64,000 nucleotides of DNA, taken from contig NZ_UAQZ01000018.1 of the NCBI RefSeq assembly GCF_900446215.1, positions 275,195 through 339,194 of the forward strand, written 5' to 3'. This DNA comes from Burkholderia cenocepacia (GTDB lineage: Bacteria > Pseudomonadota > Gammaproteobacteria > Burkholderiales > Burkholderiaceae). Position 1 is the stretch's first letter; each line of letters starts with the position of its first letter. Below the pieces are notes generated by a model. It was not told the DNA's origin. It saw only the letters and a program-made list of their open reading frames with translations, and ran no database searches. The position numbers were made by a program, and so were the translations under genes. Positions 44,272-52,923 of this stretch are shown here, piece by piece.

Positions 44272-44810
44272 GCGTTCACCTTGGCGTCGGACGCGGCCTC
44301 GCGGCGGCGGAACAGCGGCGCCGGCTCGTCGAATGCGCCCTGGTAACGCTGCGTGAATTCGGTGAACGCATTCAGCGCGTCGTGGATGTCCTTGTCGGCA
44401 CGCACCGCGAACGCGTCGAAGCCGCAACGCGACATGTACAGCAACTGGTCGCGCAGCACGTCGCCGATCGCGCGCAGCTCGCCGGTCCAGCCATGACGCT
44501 CGCGCAGCAGGCGCGCGATGCTGTAGCCGCGGCCGTCCGCGAAGCGCGGGAAATCCACCGCGATCAGCGAGATCGCGTCGAAGTCGGCCACGAGATCGGC
44601 CGGCTCGCTGTCCGGCGCGAGCCACACGCCGAGTTCGTCCTTCGTCTTCGCGGCGACGAGCGCGGCACGCTCGGCCTGCCACAACGCGAACGGCACCAGC
44701 ACCTTGCCGGCCGGCAACGCGTCGACCGCGGGCAGCGCACCGTCTTCCGCCGCGCGCATGACCTGCCATGCATCGTCGATCACTGCGCGGTTCTTGATAA
44801 TCGAAGCCAT
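44268..44810 (-). CDS. DUF934 protein, sulfite-reductase partner
   Basis: 180 residues. The start is MASIIKNRAVIDDAW at 44810, with GAAGGA eight bases upstream; a TTG two codons earlier is less likely. The family lies next to the ferredoxin-type sulfite reductase in many proteobacteria and may help its electron supply, but no direct role is known. Conserved DFPRFADGRGYSIARLLRERHG is visible. 25 nt after the reductase gene. Confidence 0.9.
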   Translation of the reverse strand: MASIIKNRAVIDDAWQVMRAAEDGALPAVDALPAGKVLVPFALWQAERAALVAAKTKDELGVWLAPDSEPADLVADFDAISLIAVDFPRFADGRGYSIARLLRERHGWTGELRAIGDVLRDQLLYMSRCGFDAFAVRADKDIHDALNAFTEFTQRYQGAFDEPAPLFRRREAASDAKVNA

Positions 44811-44835
44811 CTGCAAATTCCTTCTACCCGGTTGG

Positions 44836-46515
44836 TTACGCGTTCACTGCCTGGCGCGCCGCATACACGCGCTCCTTGAACGGCGCGATGCCGATGCGGT
44901 CGTACGTGTCGACGAAGCGCTCGCCGTCGAGGCGCGCCTCGACGAACGTATCGATCAGCTTCGCGATCACGTCGGGCACTTCCTCGGCCGAGAACGACGG
45001 CCCGATCACGCGGCCGAGGCGCGCGCCGTTCTGGCCCGTGCCCTGCTCGCCGCCGAGCGACACCTGGTACCACTCGGCGCCGTCCTTGTCGACGCCGAGG
45101 ATGCCGATGTTGCCGACGTGGTGGTGACCGCACGAGTTCATGCAACCGGAAATGTTCAGCGACAGTTCGCCGAGGTCGTACACGTAGTCGAGATCGTCGA
45201 AACGCTGCTGGATCGCCAGCGCGATCGGGATCGACTTCGCGTTCGCGAGCGAGCAGAAGTCGCCGCCCGGGCACGCGATGATGTCGGTCAGCAGGCCGAT
45301 GTTCGGCGTCGCGAAACCGGCCGCCTTCGCCTTTTCCCACAGCGCGAACAGGTCGCGCTTCTTCACGTTCGCGAGAATCAGGTTCTGCTCGTGCGACACG
45401 CGCAGCTCGCCGTACGAGTACGCGTCGGCCCAGTCGGCGACCAGATCCATCTGCGCGTCGGTCGCATCGCCCGGCGCCACGCGGTGATCCTTCAGCGACA
45501 GCGTGACGGCTGCGTAACCGGGCACCTTGTGCGGCGCGACGTTACGCTCGACCCAGCGCGCGAACGCCTTGTTCTCGAGCAGGTGCTGTTCGAACGACGC
45601 GTCGGTGTCGGCCAGCTTCTCGTAGACCGGCGGCTTGAAGTACTGCGACACGCGATCGAGCTCGGCCTGCGTGAGCGTCGACGGGCCGTCCTTCAGGTGC
45701 TGCCATTCTTCCTCGACCTGCTGCGCGAACTTCGCCGGCGACAGCGCCTTCACGAGGATCTTGATCCGCGCCTTGTACAGGTTGTCGCGGCGGCCGTAAC
45801 GGTTGTACACGCGCAGCACGGCTTCGCAGTACGTGAGCAGGTGCTGCCACGGCAGGTCTTCCTTGATCACCGCGCCGATGATCGGCGTACGGCCGAGGCC
45901 GCCGCCCGCGAGGATGCTCGCGACCACTTCGCCCTGCGCGTTCTTCTTCAGGTACACGCCGAGGTCGTGGATCTGCACGGCCGCACGGTCACGCTTCGAG
46001 CCCGACACCGCGATCTTGAACTTGCGCGGCAGCCACGCGAATTCGGGGTGGAACGTCGACCACTGGCGCAGGATCTCGGCCCACGGGCGCGGATCGATCT
46101 CTTCGTCCTGCGCGACGCCGGCGAACTGGTCGGCCGTGATGTTGCGGATGCAGTTGCCCGACGTCTGGATCGCGTGCATCTGCACCGACGCGAGCTTCGC
46201 GAGGATCTCGGGCGTCTCTTCGAGCTGCACCCAGTTGAACTGGATGTTCGAGCGCGTCGAGAAATGGCCGTAGCCGCGGTCGTGTTCGCGGGCGATGCGC
46301 GCCAGCATCCGGAGCTGGTCGCTGCGCAGGTTGCCGTACGGAATCGCGATGCGGTGCATGTACGCGTGGCGCTGCATGTACAGGCCGTTCTGCAGACGCA
46401 GCGGACGGAATTCGTCTTCGCTCAACTCGCCCGACAGCCGGCGGCGCACCTGATCGCGGTACTGCGCGACTCGCTCGTCGACGATCGTCTGGTCGTATTG
46501 GTCGTACTGATACAT
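44836..46515 (-). CDS. cysI: Sulfite/nitrite reductase haemoprotein (CysI-like)
   Basis: 559 residues. Two pseudo-repeats of the sirohaem reductase fold. The [4Fe-4S]-sirohaem cysteines lie in CPGGDFC and SGCMNSCGHHHVGN. There is no flavoprotein subunit (cysJ) in the operon, so the electron donor is probably ferredoxin or the DUF934 partner. First gene of the sulfur operon. Its position with cysH/D/N argues for sulfite rather than nitrite. Confidence 0.94.
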   Translation of the reverse strand: MYQYDQYDQTIVDERVAQYRDQVRRRLSGELSEDEFRPLRLQNGLYMQRHAYMHRIAIPYGNLRSDQLRMLARIAREHDRGYGHFSTRSNIQFNWVQLEETPEILAKLASVQMHAIQTSGNCIRNITADQFAGVAQDEEIDPRPWAEILRQWSTFHPEFAWLPRKFKIAVSGSKRDRAAVQIHDLGVYLKKNAQGEVVASILAGGGLGRTPIIGAVIKEDLPWQHLLTYCEAVLRVYNRYGRRDNLYKARIKILVKALSPAKFAQQVEEEWQHLKDGPSTLTQAELDRVSQYFKPPVYEKLADTDASFEQHLLENKAFARWVERNVAPHKVPGYAAVTLSLKDHRVAPGDATDAQMDLVADWADAYSYGELRVSHEQNLILANVKKRDLFALWEKAKAAGFATPNIGLLTDIIACPGGDFCSLANAKSIPIALAIQQRFDDLDYVYDLGELSLNISGCMNSCGHHHVGNIGILGVDKDGAEWYQVSLGGEQGTGQNGARLGRVIGPSFSAEEVPDVIAKLIDTFVEARLDGERFVDTYDRIGIAPFKERVYAARQAVNA

Positions 46516-46727
46516 TCGGGGACCCCAGGGTTTTCGTGGTGACCGCGCGACGTCCTAGCCACGTCGCGCCCGAATCTCCGTTCCGCCGCACCGCCGCATC
46601 CGCTGCCGGCTGGATTGCTAATGACGAAAACAGATATCCATATTTGAAAAACTCCGGTGAATCGTAATAAACTCGCCTTATATTTCAAACGACTAAAAAA
46701 TTCTGTTGATATGCGGAAGGGTTATAA
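46516..46727. promoter_or_regulatory. Divergent cysI / cysB control region
   Basis: 212 nt, unusually AT-rich between 46615 and 46727 for this chromosome. It contains the promoters of both units and, by analogy with other CysB-controlled operons, the CysB activation site. I see no clean palindrome to pinpoint the site. Confidence 0.6.
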
Positions 46728-47669
46728 ATGAACCTGCACCAATTTCGCTTCGTGCGCGAGGCCGTCCGGCAGAATTTCAACCTCACCGAGGCCGCCAAGG
46801 CGCTCTACACGTCGCAACCGGGGGTATCGAAGGCGATCATCGAGCTCGAGGACGAGCTGGGCGTCGAGATCTTCACGCGGCACGGCAAGCGCGTGCGCTC
46901 GCTCACCGAGCCGGGCCGGATCATCCTCGCGTCGGTCGAGCGGATTCTTCAGGAGGTTGAAAGCCTCAAAAGGGTCGGGAAGGATTATGCGGCGCAGGAC
47001 CAGGGCAACCTGACCATCGCGGCGACCCACACGCAGGCCCGCTACTCGCTGCCGGCCGCGATCGCCGAGTTCAAGAAGCGCTTCCCGAAGGTGCACCTGT
47101 CGATCCTGCAAGGCAGCCCGACGCAGGTGGCCGAGATGGTGATCCACGACCAGGCCGATCTCGCGATCGCGACCGAGGCGATCTCCGACTACAAGGAACT
47201 CGTGTCGCTGCCCTGCTTCCAGTGGCACCACGCGGCCGTCGTGCCGGCCGACCACCCGCTGCTCGAACGCAAGCCGGTCACGCTGGACGATCTCGCGCAG
47301 TACCCGCTGATCACGTACGACGACGCGTTCGCTGGCCGCAAGAAGATCAACCATGCGTTCGCGCTGCGCGGGCTGTCGCCGGACATCGTGCTCGAGGCGA
47401 TCGACGCCGACGTGATCAAGACCTATGTCGAGCTCGGCCTCGGCGTCGGCATCATGGCCGACATCGCGTTCAACCCCGAGCGCGACCGCGGCCTGCGGCT
47501 GATTCCGGTCGGCCACCTGTTCGGCAGCAACGTGACGCGCGTCGCGCTCAAGCAGGGCGCCTACCTGCGCAGCTATGTGTATACGCTCGTCGAACTGCTG
47601 TCGCCGACGCTGAACCGCAAGCTGATCGAGCAGGCGCTCAAGGGCGAAGCCGAATCGTACGAGCTTTGA
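46728..47669 (+). CDS. cysB: CysB-family LysR transcriptional regulator
   Basis: 313 residues. MNLHQFRFVREAVRQNFNLTEAAKALYTSQPGVSKAI is the CysB helix-turn-helix. The effector domain includes THTQARYSLP, the acetylserine/sulfate pocket typical of CysB/Cbl. It activates sulfur assimilation when cysteine is low. Divergent from the operon it should regulate. Followed by a terminator. Confidence 0.95.
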   Translation: MNLHQFRFVREAVRQNFNLTEAAKALYTSQPGVSKAIIELEDELGVEIFTRHGKRVRSLTEPGRIILASVERILQEVESLKRVGKDYAAQDQGNLTIAATHTQARYSLPAAIAEFKKRFPKVHLSILQGSPTQVAEMVIHDQADLAIATEAISDYKELVSLPCFQWHHAAVVPADHPLLERKPVTLDDLAQYPLITYDDAFAGRKKINHAFALRGLSPDIVLEAIDADVIKTYVELGLGVGIMADIAFNPERDRGLRLIPVGHLFGSNVTRVALKQGAYLRSYVYTLVELLSPTLNRKLIEQALKGEAESYEL

Positions 47670-47687
47670 CGGACAGGTATGAACACG

Positions 47688-47710
47688 GGGGCGCGCATTG
47701 CGCCCCTTTT
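47688..47710 (+). terminator. Terminator after cysB
   Basis: Seven-bp arms GGGGCGC/GCGCCCC with a 5-nt loop and TTTT. Confidence 0.7.
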
Positions 47711-47739
47711 CGTTGCCCGACGGAGATGGAGATTCCCGC

Positions 47740-48906
47740 ATGACGCGTCCCGCCCTGTTGCGCCGCACCCGCCTCGCCACCGGCGCCGCCCTCGTGCTGG
47801 CATGCGCGGCCGCGCATGCCGACCTGAAGGTCGGCGTCGACCTGTCGTCGACCGGCCCGGCCGCCGCGATCGGCATCACGAGCAAGAACGCGATCCTGAT
47901 GTGGCCGAAGACGATTGCCGGACAGCCCGTGCAGGTCACGGTGCTCGACGACGCATCCGACCCGGGCGCCGCGGTGCGCAACATCCGCAAGCTGGTCGAC
48001 GAGGATCACGTCGACGTCGTGGTCGGCCCGAACATCACGCCGGCCGCGCTCGCGGCGCTCGACGCGGTGGCCGCCGCGCAGACGCCGATGATCACGCTGG
48101 TCGGCTCCGGCTCGATCGTCGAGCCGCAGGAAGGCGCGCGGACCTGGGCGTTCAAGATGGCGCAGAGCGACCGCGCGATGGCCGACGTGATGACGCGCTA
48201 CATGGCCAACCACGGCGTGAAGACGGTCGGCTTCATCGGCTTCGCGGACAGCTACGGCGACAGCTGGCTCAACGAATTCACGCGCTTCGCGGACCTGCGC
48301 AAGATCCGCGTGATCGCGACCGAGCGCTTCAACCGCACCGACGCGAGCGTCACGGGCCAGGCGCTGAAGCTGATCGCGGCGAAGCCCGACGCGATCCTGA
48401 TCGCCGGCGCGGGCACGCCGACCGTGCTGCCGCAGCGCACGCTGATCGAGCGCGGCTACAAGGGGCCGATCTACCAGACGCACGGGATCGCGACGCCGGA
48501 ATTCATCAAGCTTGGCGGCAAGGACGTCGACGGGACGCTGTTCCCGACCCAGCCGGTGGTCGTCGCGCGCACGCTGCCGGCCGACCACCCGGCCCGCCAG
48601 GCCGCGCTCGCGTTCGTCGATGCGTACGAGGCGAAGTACGGCGCCGGCACCGTCACGCAGTTCGCGGGCGATGCGGCGGGCGTGTACCCGCGCCTCGCCG
48701 ACGCGGTCGGCCGCGCGCTGAAAGCCGCGCAGCCCGGCACGCCGGCGTTTCGCGCGGCGCTGCGCCGCGAGCTGGAACGCGCGCATGAGCTGGTCGTACC
48801 GAACGGCGTCGTCAACACGAGCGACAAGGATCATGTGGGGCTCGATCAGCGCGCGAGCGTGATGGGGATCGTGAAACAGGGCCGCTTCGTCTACCTGAGC
48901 CAGTAA
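47740..48906 (+). CDS. Periplasmic substrate-binding protein, branched-chain amino acid class
   Basis: 388 residues. Signal peptide to AHA-DLK (about 27), then a type I periplasmic binding fold (Leu/Ile/Val-binding class): VGVDLSSTGPAAAIGI, VVGPNITPAALAALDAVA, FIGFADSYGDSW. It presumably feeds an ABC importer, but no permease or ATPase is adjacent, so it is an orphan binding protein; the ligand is unknown. ATG at 47740 has GGAGA upstream. Confidence 0.88.
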   Translation: MTRPALLRRTRLATGAALVLACAAAHADLKVGVDLSSTGPAAAIGITSKNAILMWPKTIAGQPVQVTVLDDASDPGAAVRNIRKLVDEDHVDVVVGPNITPAALAALDAVAAAQTPMITLVGSGSIVEPQEGARTWAFKMAQSDRAMADVMTRYMANHGVKTVGFIGFADSYGDSWLNEFTRFADLRKIRVIATERFNRTDASVTGQALKLIAAKPDAILIAGAGTPTVLPQRTLIERGYKGPIYQTHGIATPEFIKLGGKDVDGTLFPTQPVVVARTLPADHPARQAALAFVDAYEAKYGAGTVTQFAGDAAGVYPRLADAVGRALKAAQPGTPAFRAALRRELERAHELVVPNGVVNTSDKDHVGLDQRASVMGIVKQGRFVYLSQ

Positions 48907-48931
48907 TGTGCGTGCCGGGCATCGGCGCAGC

Positions 48932-48960
48932 TTGCCCGGCATCCGGATTTCCGCCATAAT
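48932..48960 (+). promoter_or_regulatory. Promoter of tRNA-Leu
   Basis: TTGCCC, 17-nt spacer, CATAAT, about 42 nt before the tRNA. The -35 lies inside a TGCCGGGCA/TGCCCGGCA hairpin (48913-48941) that may end the preceding gene's transcript. Confidence 0.5.
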
Positions 48961-49002
48961 CCGCGTTTCGCCGCGCACCACCGCATGCGCGGCCAGGATC
49001 AA

Positions 49003-49087
49003 GCCCAGGTGGTGAAATTGGTAGACGCAGGGGACTCAAAATCCCCCGCCGCAAGGCGTGCCGGTTCGATTCCGGCCCTGGGCACCA
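49003..49087 (+). tRNA. tRNA-Leu (anticodon CAA)
   Basis: 85 nt, class II. Acceptor arms GCCCAGG/CCTGGGC, D-arm with GGTGAAATTGGTAGAC, anticodon stem GGGGA/TCCCC with loop CTCAAAA (anticodon CAA, reading UUG), a long variable arm, T-arm GGTTCGATTCC, and an encoded CCA end. Confidence 0.97.
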
Positions 49088-49119
49088 GTATTTCGCAGCG
49101 TCACGCGCTGCATCTGTCG

Positions 49120-49158
49120 AAACCCGCGCAAGCTGCCGCTTCGCGGGTTTTTTATTTT
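49120..49158 (+). terminator. Terminator after tRNA-Leu
   Basis: Eight-bp arms AACCCGCG/CGCGGGTT with an inner AAGC/GCTT pair, followed by a T-rich tail. Confidence 0.8.
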
Positions 49159-49227
49159 TGCCGCGCGTTCCGCCCCGCACCGGGCGACCGACGGTGGCCT
49201 GCCGCCGATCTCCCTCCCACGATACGC

Positions 49228-50130
49228 TCAGACCGTCAACTCGCGGACGAAGTCGAGAAACACCCGCACCTTCGCGGCCACGAGGTTCGACGCGTGGTGA
49301 TACGCGTAGAGCGGAAATGTCTCGTCCGTCCACTCCGGCAGCAGCAGGACCAGTTTCCCGTCGGCAACGATGTCCCGCGCGTAGAGTTCCAGCAATTGCG
49401 CGATGCCCGCGCCACCGACGCACGCGCCGAGCAGGCCGCCCGTATCGTTGACCATCAATCGTCCACCGGCATCGAACGGCACCACCTCCTTGCCCCGATG
49501 AAATTCCCATTCGTACGGCCGCCCCGTTACCGGGTCGCGGATCAGCACGCAACGATGCCCGTGCGCGAGATCGCGCGGATGACGCGGTTCGCCGTGACGC
49601 TCGACATAGGCCGCCGATGCGCAGGTCAGCACGCGCGTCTCGAGCAGTAGCCGCGCACGGTATGACGACGGCTCGGGCACGCCGAAGCGCACGGCCACGT
49701 CGAATCCGTCGGCGACGAGGTCGCCCATCCGGTCGCGCACGCTGATCTCGACGGACAGGTCGGGAAAGCGGTCGAGAAACTCCGCCATCCTCGGCGCCAG
49801 CACGTAGTGGCCGAACGTGCCGTCCACGTTGACCCGCAGCCGCCCCCTGACGCGTGCCTTCGATCGGCCGGCGTCGATCGCCGCGTCCTCGATGCCGGCC
49901 AGCAGCGGCGCGACCGCCTCGTAGAAGCGCCGCCCTTCGTCGGTCAACGTGATCGCGCGCGCCGTCCGGTTGAAGATCCGGATGCCGACCCGCTCTTCCA
50001 GCCGCGCGACGGCACGGCTCACCGCCGGCTGCGTCAGGCCCATCGCCTCCCCGGCACGCGCGAAGGTGCCCGCCTCGATCACCGCCGAGAGCACGCCGAT
50101 TCCGCTCAGAAGCCTGCTGTCGAATGCCAT
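49228..50130 (-). CDS. LysR-family regulator divergent from an SDR gene pair
   Basis: 300 residues. The helix-turn-helix (FARAGEAMGLTQPAVSRAVARLEERVG) and effector domain are typical of the family; the C-terminal domain has the LysR_substrate pattern seen in DmlR/PgrR-like proteins. It is divergent from the SDR at 50252 with a TCAGTCA/TGACTGA palindrome between them, so it likely regulates the SDR pair. Inducer unknown. Confidence 0.88.
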   Translation of the reverse strand: MAFDSRLLSGIGVLSAVIEAGTFARAGEAMGLTQPAVSRAVARLEERVGIRIFNRTARAITLTDEGRRFYEAVAPLLAGIEDAAIDAGRSKARVRGRLRVNVDGTFGHYVLAPRMAEFLDRFPDLSVEISVRDRMGDLVADGFDVAVRFGVPEPSSYRARLLLETRVLTCASAAYVERHGEPRHPRDLAHGHRCVLIRDPVTGRPYEWEFHRGKEVVPFDAGGRLMVNDTGGLLGACVGGAGIAQLLELYARDIVADGKLVLLLPEWTDETFPLYAYHHASNLVAAKVRVFLDFVRELTV

Positions 50131-50141
50131 AAGACATACTT

Positions 50142-50160
50142 TCAGTCATGTATTGACTGA
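50142..50160. promoter_or_regulatory. Perfect 7+7 palindrome between LysR and SDR
   Basis: TCAGTCATGTATTGACTGA, with an AT-rich tail towards the SDR. It starts 11 nt upstream of the LysR start codon; candidate operator for the adjacent LysR regulator. Confidence 0.6.
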
Positions 50161-50251
50161 GCATTATTCATTATTTTTATTGATCGCAGAAGCCTACATT
50201 TGTCCCTGTCGCCGGATCGAACGGCATTCATCCATTCACCAGGAGCAGGAC

Positions 50252-50989
50252 ATGAACACATCGGAACAGGTCGCCCTCGTCACGGGTTCGTCGCGCGGCA
50301 TCGGCGCGGAAATCGCCCGCCAACTCGCCCGGGACGGCTTCCGGGTCGTCGTCAACTATGCCGGCAGCGCCGGCCCGGCCCGCGAAGTGGTCGACGCGAT
50401 CGTGGCCGACGGCGGCCATGCCGTCGCGGTGCAGGCGAACGTCGCCGACCCGGCGGCCGTGGCCGCGCTGTTCGACGCCGCCCGCGACGCATTCGGCGGT
50501 CTGGATGTGGTGGTCAATTCCGCGGGCGTGATGAAGCTCGCGACCATCGCCGACTGCGACGATGCGCTCTTCGACGAAACGTTCGCCATCAACGTGAAGG
50601 GCACCTTCAACGTCTGCCGCGAAGCGGCAAAGCGGGTGCGCGACGGCGGACGCATCATCAACCTGTCGACCAGCGTGATCGGCATGCGCATGCCGACTTA
50701 CGGCGTGTACGTCGCCAGCAAGGCAGCGGTCGAAAGCCTCACGCAAGTGCTCGCGCAGGAAATGCGCGGGCGCGGCGTCCGCGTGAATGCCGTCGCGCCG
50801 GGACCGGTCGCGACCGAGTTGTTCCTGCAGGGCAAGAGCCCGGAACTCGTCGACCGGCTCGCGAAGCTGAACCCGCTCGAGCGGCTCGGCCAGCCAGACG
50901 ACATCGCGCGCGTCGTCGCGTTCCTCGCCGGCCCGGACGGTGCGTGGATCAACGGCCAGATCCTGCGCGCCAACGGCGGCATGTGCTGA
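50252..50989 (+). CDS. Short-chain dehydrogenase/reductase (classical SDR)
   Basis: 245 residues. NAD(P) motif TGSSRGIG near the N terminus, NSAG, catalytic Ser in STSVIGMRM and YVASK (Tyr-x3-Lys). FabG-like; substrate not predictable. AGGAGCAGGA ribosome site. 43 nt before a second SDR on the same strand, forming a small unit with a LysR regulator facing away. Confidence 0.9.
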   Translation: MNTSEQVALVTGSSRGIGAEIARQLARDGFRVVVNYAGSAGPAREVVDAIVADGGHAVAVQANVADPAAVAALFDAARDAFGGLDVVVNSAGVMKLATIADCDDALFDETFAINVKGTFNVCREAAKRVRDGGRIINLSTSVIGMRMPTYGVYVASKAAVESLTQVLAQEMRGRGVRVNAVAPGPVATELFLQGKSPELVDRLAKLNPLERLGQPDDIARVVAFLAGPDGAWINGQILRANGGMC

Positions 50990-51032
50990 CGGCCGCTCGC
51001 TGCCACCCTCTCTTTCCGCCAGGAGATCGCTC

Positions 51033-51932
51033 ATGAAGGAAGTCGTCCTCGTCACCGGCGCGTCCAGCGGCTTCGGCTTGCTGACGGCCCAGGCGCTCGC
51101 CCGCGCCGGTCACACGGTCTACGCGTCGATGCGCGAGAGCGCCGGGCGCAACGCGCCGCGCGCCGCCGCCGTCGCGGCCTATGCGCAAGAACACGGCGTC
51201 GACCTGCGCAGCCTCGAACTCGACGTCGGCGACGATGCGTCGGTCGACGCCGCCATCGAGCGCGTGATCGCCGACCACGGCCGTCTGGACGTCGTCGTCC
51301 ACAACGCCGGCCACATGGTGTTCGGGCCGGCCGAAGCGTTCACGCCCGAACAGCTTGCGCAGCTCTACGACGTCAATGTCGTGTCGACCCAACGCGTGAA
51401 CCGCGCGGCGCTGCCGCACCTGCGCGGCCAGCGCCGCGGCCTGCTCGTCTGGGTATCGTCCTCGTCGGCGCGCGGCGGCACCCCGCCGTTCCTCGCGCCC
51501 TACTTCGCCGCAAAGGCCGCGATGGATTCGCTCGCCGTGTCCTACGCCGCCGAACTCGCCCGCTGGGGCATCGAAACGTCGATCGTCGTGCCGGGCGCGT
51601 TCACCCGGGGCACGAATCACTTCCTCCATGCGGGCAAGCCGGCCGATACCGCCGTGCAGGCCGCCTACGACAGCGGGCCGTACGGGGGCGTCGCCGATCA
51701 GGCGTTGCGCGGTCTCGCCGCGCTCGAACCGGCGGACGCCGACGCGGGCGCCGTCGCCACGGCGATTGCCGAGCTCGTCGCGGCGCCGGCCGGCAAGCGC
51801 CCCTACCGCGTGTTCGTCGATCCGTCGCAGGACGGCGCCGAGGAAGTGTTCCGCGTCGGCGATCGCATCCGCCGCGAGATGTTCAGGAACATCGGGCTCG
51901 CCGACCTGCTCGCGCCGCGCGCCGGCGGTTGA
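51033..51932 (+). CDS. Short-chain dehydrogenase/reductase, extended C terminus
   Basis: 299 residues. TGASSGFG nucleotide motif, HNAGH, catalytic serines in WVSSSSARGG, YFAAK. The C-terminal extension (about 250-299) resembles SDRs acting on bulky substrates. Ribosome site AGGAG. Second gene after the 50252 SDR; both probably act on one compound class. Confidence 0.88.
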   Translation: MKEVVLVTGASSGFGLLTAQALARAGHTVYASMRESAGRNAPRAAAVAAYAQEHGVDLRSLELDVGDDASVDAAIERVIADHGRLDVVVHNAGHMVFGPAEAFTPEQLAQLYDVNVVSTQRVNRAALPHLRGQRRGLLVWVSSSSARGGTPPFLAPYFAAKAAMDSLAVSYAAELARWGIETSIVVPGAFTRGTNHFLHAGKPADTAVQAAYDSGPYGGVADQALRGLAALEPADADAGAVATAIAELVAAPAGKRPYRVFVDPSQDGAEEVFRVGDRIRREMFRNIGLADLLAPRAGG

Positions 51933-51962
51933 TCCTTCGCGCGCCGGGCCGGCCGGCGCGCG

Positions 51963-52853
51963 TCACCCGCGCCCGCAGAACCGGAGAATCGCGTCCGCGA
52001 CCGCCGCCGCGGATTCACGCTGCGGGAAGTGCCCGATTCCGTCGAGCACCTGCCGCTCGTAGCGCCCGGAGAAGAACCGCTCGCGCCCGGACGAGCTGTC
52101 CGGATGATTGCAGGTGTCCGCGCCGCCGTGCAGCACGAGCGTCGGCACCGCCAGCACGGGCGCCGGGTTCAGCCGCGCGTCGTCGTCGGCATAGGCCGGC
52201 GTGCCCGGCGCGAAGCCCCAGCGCTGCCGGTACGAATGCAGCACGACGTCGATCCAGTCGGGTCCGTCGAACGCAACGGCCGCCGCGTCGAAATCGCCGT
52301 CGCGATACCAGCCCGGCGGCGACCACGTATCCCACATCAGGCGCGCGAACGCACGGCGGTCGTCGCGCAGCGCCTGCTCGCCGCGCGGCGTCGCCATGAA
52401 CCAGTGATACCAGTAGTTGCGCGCCTGCTGCAGCGACAGCGGCTGAGCGGGATCGTTGGTGCCGTACCCGACCGACAGCATCACGAGGTGCGACGCGACA
52501 CCGTCGCGCAACCCGCACGCGTTCGCGGCCGCGCGGGCGCCCCAGTCGTGCCCGACCAGCAGCGGCCGCTCGATGCCGAGCGCATCGACGAATTCGAGCA
52601 GGTCGCGCCCGAGCGCCGCGAGCTGGCCGCTGCGCGGCACGGACGCGTCGCGAAAGCGCGTCGGCGCGAAGCCGCGCAACGCGGGCGCGAGCACGCGGTA
52701 GCCGCGTGCGGCGAGCGCCGCGGCCACCGCTTCCCAGCCGACCGGGCTGTCCGGCCAGCCGTGCAGCAGCACGGCCGCGCGTTCGCCGCGCGGGTTCCAT
52801 TCCAGATAGGCAATATCGAGCGACGCGGTGGCCGCATGCGCATAGGTCGTCAT
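51963..52853 (-). CDS. Alpha/beta hydrolase, epoxide-hydrolase-like
   Basis: 296 residues. Oxyanion-hole HGWPD; nucleophile elbow GHDWGA with an Asp nucleophile, as in epoxide hydrolases and haloalkane dehalogenases; acid residue near HGGADTC; catalytic His in GIGHFPQRE. This points to ester-forming hydrolysis of epoxides or C-halogen bonds rather than a serine esterase. It is divergent from a LysR regulator with mirror-symmetric leaders. Confidence 0.85.
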   Translation of the reverse strand: MTTYAHAATASLDIAYLEWNPRGERAAVLLHGWPDSPVGWEAVAAALAARGYRVLAPALRGFAPTRFRDASVPRSGQLAALGRDLLEFVDALGIERPLLVGHDWGARAAANACGLRDGVASHLVMLSVGYGTNDPAQPLSLQQARNYWYHWFMATPRGEQALRDDRRAFARLMWDTWSPPGWYRDGDFDAAAVAFDGPDWIDVVLHSYRQRWGFAPGTPAYADDDARLNPAPVLAVPTLVLHGGADTCNHPDSSSGRERFFSGRYERQVLDGIGHFPQRESAAAVADAILRFCGRG

Positions 52854-52857
52854 CGTG

Positions 52858-52921
52858 TACTCCGTGAGGTCAGCCTGAACCTACGATGGTAGGCCGGTCT
52901 TTCATCACGATTCACGGAGTA
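52858..52921. promoter_or_regulatory. Mirror-symmetric divergent promoter region
   Basis: Ten-bp arms TACTCCGTGA (52858-52867) and TCACGGAGTA (52912-52921) are inverted copies that each carry the GGAG ribosome site of one of the two diverging genes. Between them, CCTAC-GATG-GTAGG (52880-52893) is a second palindrome. Confidence 0.5.
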
Positions 52922-52923
52922 TC

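Noticed and set aside
49003..49158. Integration site (att) at tRNA-Leu
   Set aside because: No repeated copy of the tRNA 3' end and no integrase gene were seen in the window.
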